From assembly GCF_004349265.1 (NCBI RefSeq), contig NZ_SMFL01000003.1, positions 558,001 to 622,000 of the forward strand: a DNA stretch of 64,000 nt. The letters run 5' to 3'. The translations under genes and the position numbers were made by a program. Below, piece after piece: positions 61,269 through 64,000 of the stretch (the first letter of the stretch is position 1; every line of letters starts with the position of its first letter). The DNA is from Dyadobacter psychrotolerans. Lineage in GTDB: Bacteria > Bacteroidota > Bacteroidia > Cytophagales > Spirosomataceae. Below the pieces are notes generated by a model. The model ran no database searches. It had not been told where the DNA came from and worked only from the letters and a program-made list of their open reading frames with translations.

Positions 61269-62336
61269 ATGAAACACCTTTTGTATCTGTCGGTTTGCCT
61301 TTTCTGTATAACAACAGTTTATCCTTCAACGGACTGTGTTGGCAAGAATCATTTTGCTAAAACATCTTCGGCTGCAATTGATACAACTGCTGAAAAAATG
61401 CTGCTTTCACAGCGAATTTCCGGAGGCTGGCCCAAACAGATTGATACAAAAGCCTACGATTACGACAATGCCTGGAGTACCGATTTCATTAAACGGGTTA
61501 AAGCAGGCTTCAACGCACCTGACGCAACCATTGACAACCACGCAACTTCCCGTGAGATAAGGTATCTGGTTAAATCTTTTGACAAAACACAAAATAAAAA
61601 ATATCTGGATGCAGCAGAAACGGGTATTCGTTACCTGCTGAAAATGCAATATGCCAATGGCGGCTTTCCTCAGTTTTTCCCGGACACAAGTGGTTACCGA
61701 AAACACATTACCTATAACGATAACGCGATGCTCAATGCGCTGAGGGTTTTGCAGGATGTTTCTGAAAGTAAAAACGGATTTGATAAAACTGATCCTGAAT
61801 TGAAAAAACAATCCGGTCTGGCAGTTGAAAAAGGTATTTCTTGTATTTTAAAAACACAAATCCGGATCAATGGAAAAATGACAGTCTGGTGTGCACAGCA
61901 TGATCATTTGACTTACCTGCCTGCCAAAGCACGCGCTTACGAACTGCCTTCTTTCAGTGCTGCGGAAAGCGTTGATATCACCAGGTTTTTAATGGAAGTC
62001 AAAAATCCGTCAGATCAGGTAAAGGAAGCAGTAAAAGGTGCTGTTGCCTGGCTAAGTTCTGCAACGATCATAGATTTTAAAACCGAAAGAATTGACGCTC
62101 CATCTCTGCCAAAAGGAAAAGATGTTGTGCTGGTCGCTTCGCCAGGATCTAAAATCTGGGGACGATTTTATGATCTGGAAACGGGAAAAACCTTTTTCTG
62201 CGGTCGTGACGGAATCAAAAAAACAAGCCTGAGTGAAATTGAACATGAAAGAAGAATAGGTTACGCCTATTACGGAACCTGGCCTGAAAAGTTGCTGACA
62301 AGAGAATTTCCCGCCTGGCTGACTGTGAATAAGTAG
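61269..62336 (+). CDS. pelA: Pectate lyase, PL10 family
   Basis: A 355-residue secreted lyase that cleaves polygalacturonate by beta-elimination. The signal peptide covers the first 20-25 residues. PL10 motifs: EKMLLSQRISGGWPKQIDTK, DATIDNHATSREIRYLVKSF, YNDNAMLNALRVLQDVSESK, KMTVWCAQHDHLTYLPAKAR (the following arginine is probably the catalytic base) and AYELPSFSAAESVDITRFLM. It starts 6 bases after the GH105 stop, so translation is likely coupled. Confidence 0.94.
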   Translation: MKHLLYLSVCLFCITTVYPSTDCVGKNHFAKTSSAAIDTTAEKMLLSQRISGGWPKQIDTKAYDYDNAWSTDFIKRVKAGFNAPDATIDNHATSREIRYLVKSFDKTQNKKYLDAAETGIRYLLKMQYANGGFPQFFPDTSGYRKHITYNDNAMLNALRVLQDVSESKNGFDKTDPELKKQSGLAVEKGISCILKTQIRINGKMTVWCAQHDHLTYLPAKARAYELPSFSAAESVDITRFLMEVKNPSDQVKEAVKGAVAWLSSATIIDFKTERIDAPSLPKGKDVVLVASPGSKIWGRFYDLETGKTFFCGRDGIKKTSLSEIEHERRIGYAYYGTWPEKLLTREFPAWLTVNK

Positions 62337-62376
62337 GCGATAGAAAAATATATTAACCATGATAAGGAATTGAATT

Positions 62377-63939
62377 ATGAATCATCTTTTCCGTGAAACT
62401 CTCCGACAATTACGCGGGCACTCCTCAGTGGTGGTGCCGGAAGATGATATTTTTAAGCTGCCTGAAAAGGTTCTCCAGTTTGGAACAGGCGCCTTTCTTC
62501 GCGGACTGGCCGATTATTATATTGACAAAGCAAACCGTAATGGCATCTTTAACGGCCGGATTGTTGTTGTAAAATCTACCGATGAAGGTGATTTAAAGGC
62601 ATTTGACAGACAGGATAACCTTTACACCATTTGCAGCCGGGGAATTAAAAACGGAAAACCGGTAGAGGAGAATGTTATCTCTTCATCCATCAGTCGTGTT
62701 ATTTCTGCAAGAACGCAGTGGTCCCTCATTTTAGACCTTGCCAAAAATCCTGCGATCAGTATTGTCATTTCAAACACGACCGAATTAGGAATACAGCTTG
62801 TTCAGGATGACATTTACCAATGGCCGCCCGTATCCTTTCCGGGCAAATTACTTGCATTTTTGTATGCACGTTATGTTGCTTTTGGTGGCAGTACAGAACA
62901 CGGTCTGGTTATTATCCCAACAGAATTAATTGCAGAAAACGGTTCCAAACTCGAATCGATTGTACTGGAACTCGCCCACCGTAACGGCCTCGAAGGTGCA
63001 TTTATCGACTGGCTTGAACAAAGCAATTCATTTTGCAACTCACTGGTAGACCGCATCGTACCGGGTAAACCGGATGATGCCACAAAAAATCAAATGGAAG
63101 AGAAGTTCGGGTATCAGGATGAGCTGATGATCACCGCCGAACACTATCATTTGTGGGCGATTGAGGGTGATGAAAAAGTAAGAGAAAAATTATCTTTCGC
63201 TGATATCGACGACGGAATTGTTGTTCAGCCGGATATCGAACTTTACAGGGAATTAAAACTGCGTTTACTGAACGGCGGACATACACTCGGCGGCGGACTT
63301 GCTCATTTGTGCGGTTTCACAACGGTTGTTGAAGCTATGGAAAATCCGCTTTTCAATAGTTATCTGGGCCATCTTTTAGAAAACGATATTGCATCAGCCA
63401 TTCCTTATCCGATAGAACCCGAAGTGGCTTATAATTTCGGAAAAATGGTACTCGACCGGTTCAGAAATCCCAACATTGAGCATAAATGGCTAAGTATAAC
63501 TTCCAACTACTCGGCTAAGATACTTTCCCGGGTTATGCCGGTTTTTCTGCAATACGAAAAACAATCTCTTTCTAATCCGGAGTACATTACCTTTGGTTTT
63601 GCTGCATACATCTATTTCATGAAACCGGCCAGAAAAGACGGGGATCATTATTACGGACTTGCAAATGGCACCTACTATCTTATTCAGGATGCACGTGCGG
63701 CTTATTTTCATCAAAAATGGCAAATGAATTCCCTGCCGGAAATGGTATACGCAATCATGAAAGATCCTTTTATCTGGGGAAAAGATCTGACAAAAACAGG
63801 GACAACTGTCGAGAGTGTCGTCCTTTATCTGGATGCCATCAAAACCAGGGGCGCACTGGAAGCACTTAAAACCTTTCTCGAACAAAACGAATACGCGTGG
63901 AAAGCACAATCTATCCAGCCGGTTCAATACGAATCTTAA
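62377..63939 (+). CDS. uxaB: Tagaturonate reductase
   Basis: A 520-residue mannitol-dehydrogenase-family enzyme that reduces D-tagaturonate to D-altronate with NADH, the second step of galacturonate breakdown. KVLQFGTGAFLRGLADYYID is the nucleotide loop; the C-terminal domain has LNGGHTLGGGLAHLCGFTTV (the catalytic lysine region is ELKLRLLNGGH) and EHKWLSITSNYSAKI. The lack of frameshifts and its place in the pectin unit support the call. UxaC (isomerase) and UxaA are not seen. Confidence 0.95.
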   Translation: MNHLFRETLRQLRGHSSVVVPEDDIFKLPEKVLQFGTGAFLRGLADYYIDKANRNGIFNGRIVVVKSTDEGDLKAFDRQDNLYTICSRGIKNGKPVEENVISSSISRVISARTQWSLILDLAKNPAISIVISNTTELGIQLVQDDIYQWPPVSFPGKLLAFLYARYVAFGGSTEHGLVIIPTELIAENGSKLESIVLELAHRNGLEGAFIDWLEQSNSFCNSLVDRIVPGKPDDATKNQMEEKFGYQDELMITAEHYHLWAIEGDEKVREKLSFADIDDGIVVQPDIELYRELKLRLLNGGHTLGGGLAHLCGFTTVVEAMENPLFNSYLGHLLENDIASAIPYPIEPEVAYNFGKMVLDRFRNPNIEHKWLSITSNYSAKILSRVMPVFLQYEKQSLSNPEYITFGFAAYIYFMKPARKDGDHYYGLANGTYYLIQDARAAYFHQKWQMNSLPEMVYAIMKDPFIWGKDLTKTGTTVESVVLYLDAIKTRGALEALKTFLEQNEYAWKAQSIQPVQYES

Positions 63940-63970
63940 CATTTACCGCTTAACCCGAATACCTTTTTAC

Positions 63971-64000
63971 ATGGAAAACCAAATGACGAAGTACCGTTGG
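63971..64000 (+). CDS. Start of next gene, probable transporter (partial)
   Basis: An ATG opens 31 bases after uxaB, coding for MENQMTKYRW. That N-terminus is what MFS hexuronate transporters of the ExuT type look like (short, K-x-R-W before helix 1), and such a transporter is expected at this place. Only ten residues are visible, so the identity is a guess. Confidence 0.45.
   Translation, partial: MENQMTKYRW

Noticed and set aside
1-64000. CRISPR array or rRNA genes
   Set aside because: No regularly spaced repeats and no rRNA-like sequence were seen in any part of the window.

Overview
The window looks like chromosome of a Bacteroidota bacterium, most likely a Cytophagales member close to Dyadobacter. 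This rests on gene content and control signals: TAnnTTTG promoter elements with a TTTG about 20 bases upstream, weak Shine-Dalgarno sequences, a FecI/FecR/STN-type cascade, many SPI and lipoprotein signal peptides, GH95/GH105/PL10 glycan enzymes and a full-length cobalamin-dependent MetH. The genus is inferred; no rRNA is present. No CRISPR array, prophage or complete insertion sequence was seen. Layout: 1-2050 is a small accessory patch beside tRNA-Glu: a HicAB toxin-antitoxin pair (the 55-residue toxin lies in a frame hidden under a longer spurious ORF), a truncated secreted-protein remnant, and a two-gene operon with a small helix-turn-helix protein behind an operator-like palindrome. 2300-17000 is mostly housekeeping: M14 peptidase, AroQ, XerD, a SixA-like phosphatase, SppA, a YihY-type membrane protein, a CNT nucleoside transporter, two tiny unannotated genes, and MetH divergent from an Lrp/AsnC regulator. 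17300-21300 holds a PepSY-like lipoprotein, a sigma factor coupled to a membrane protein that also appears to end in an outer-membrane beta-barrel, and a Ppx/GppA phosphatase. 21300-25000 is a four-gene operon (carbamoyltransferase, SGNH hydrolase, a 49-residue DUF5989 protein, SxtJ-like protein) resembling the sxtI-J-K core of carbamoylation loci. 25200-46000 contains a thioesterase, an NmrA-like protein, FumC, a GH95 fucosidase, a META-domain lipoprotein, GDPD, an orphan histidine kinase, a 2-hydroxyacid dehydrogenase, GalK and GalM, a degenerate TrpF-like barrel, a PspC/LiaF envelope-stress-like operon, a VanX-like dipeptidase, and an ECF sigma/FecR pair followed by an STN protein that carries 16-residue repeats instead of a TonB receptor barrel. 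46100-53100 holds NadE, a LolC/E-like permease, a RES/Xre toxin-antitoxin pair, an aminotransferase, a peroxiredoxin-like protein and a Nudix hydrolase. 53138 to the right end is a pectin/rhamnogalacturonan utilisation locus: a LacI regulator divergent from kduD-kduI, then a CE12-GH28 fusion, a KdgF-like cupin, GH105, PL10 pectate lyase, tagaturonate reductase and the start of a probable transporter. Secreted lyase, polygalacturonase and esterase would cut and deacetylate the polymer; GH105 and KdgF process unsaturated products; KduI and KduD lead toward 2-keto-3-deoxygluconate; UxaB handles the tagaturonate branch. UxaC, KdgK and KdgA are not in the window. The two pectin transcription units share an ungapped region of about 84 bases with an identical 26-base LacI-operator-like core, a promoter-like element, and, just beyond it, a hairpin at the same place but with different stem sequence. 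This shared control leader, the sxtIJK-like operon, the receptor-less sigma/anti-sigma system and the sigma-linked trans-envelope protein are the best leads for undescribed biology.
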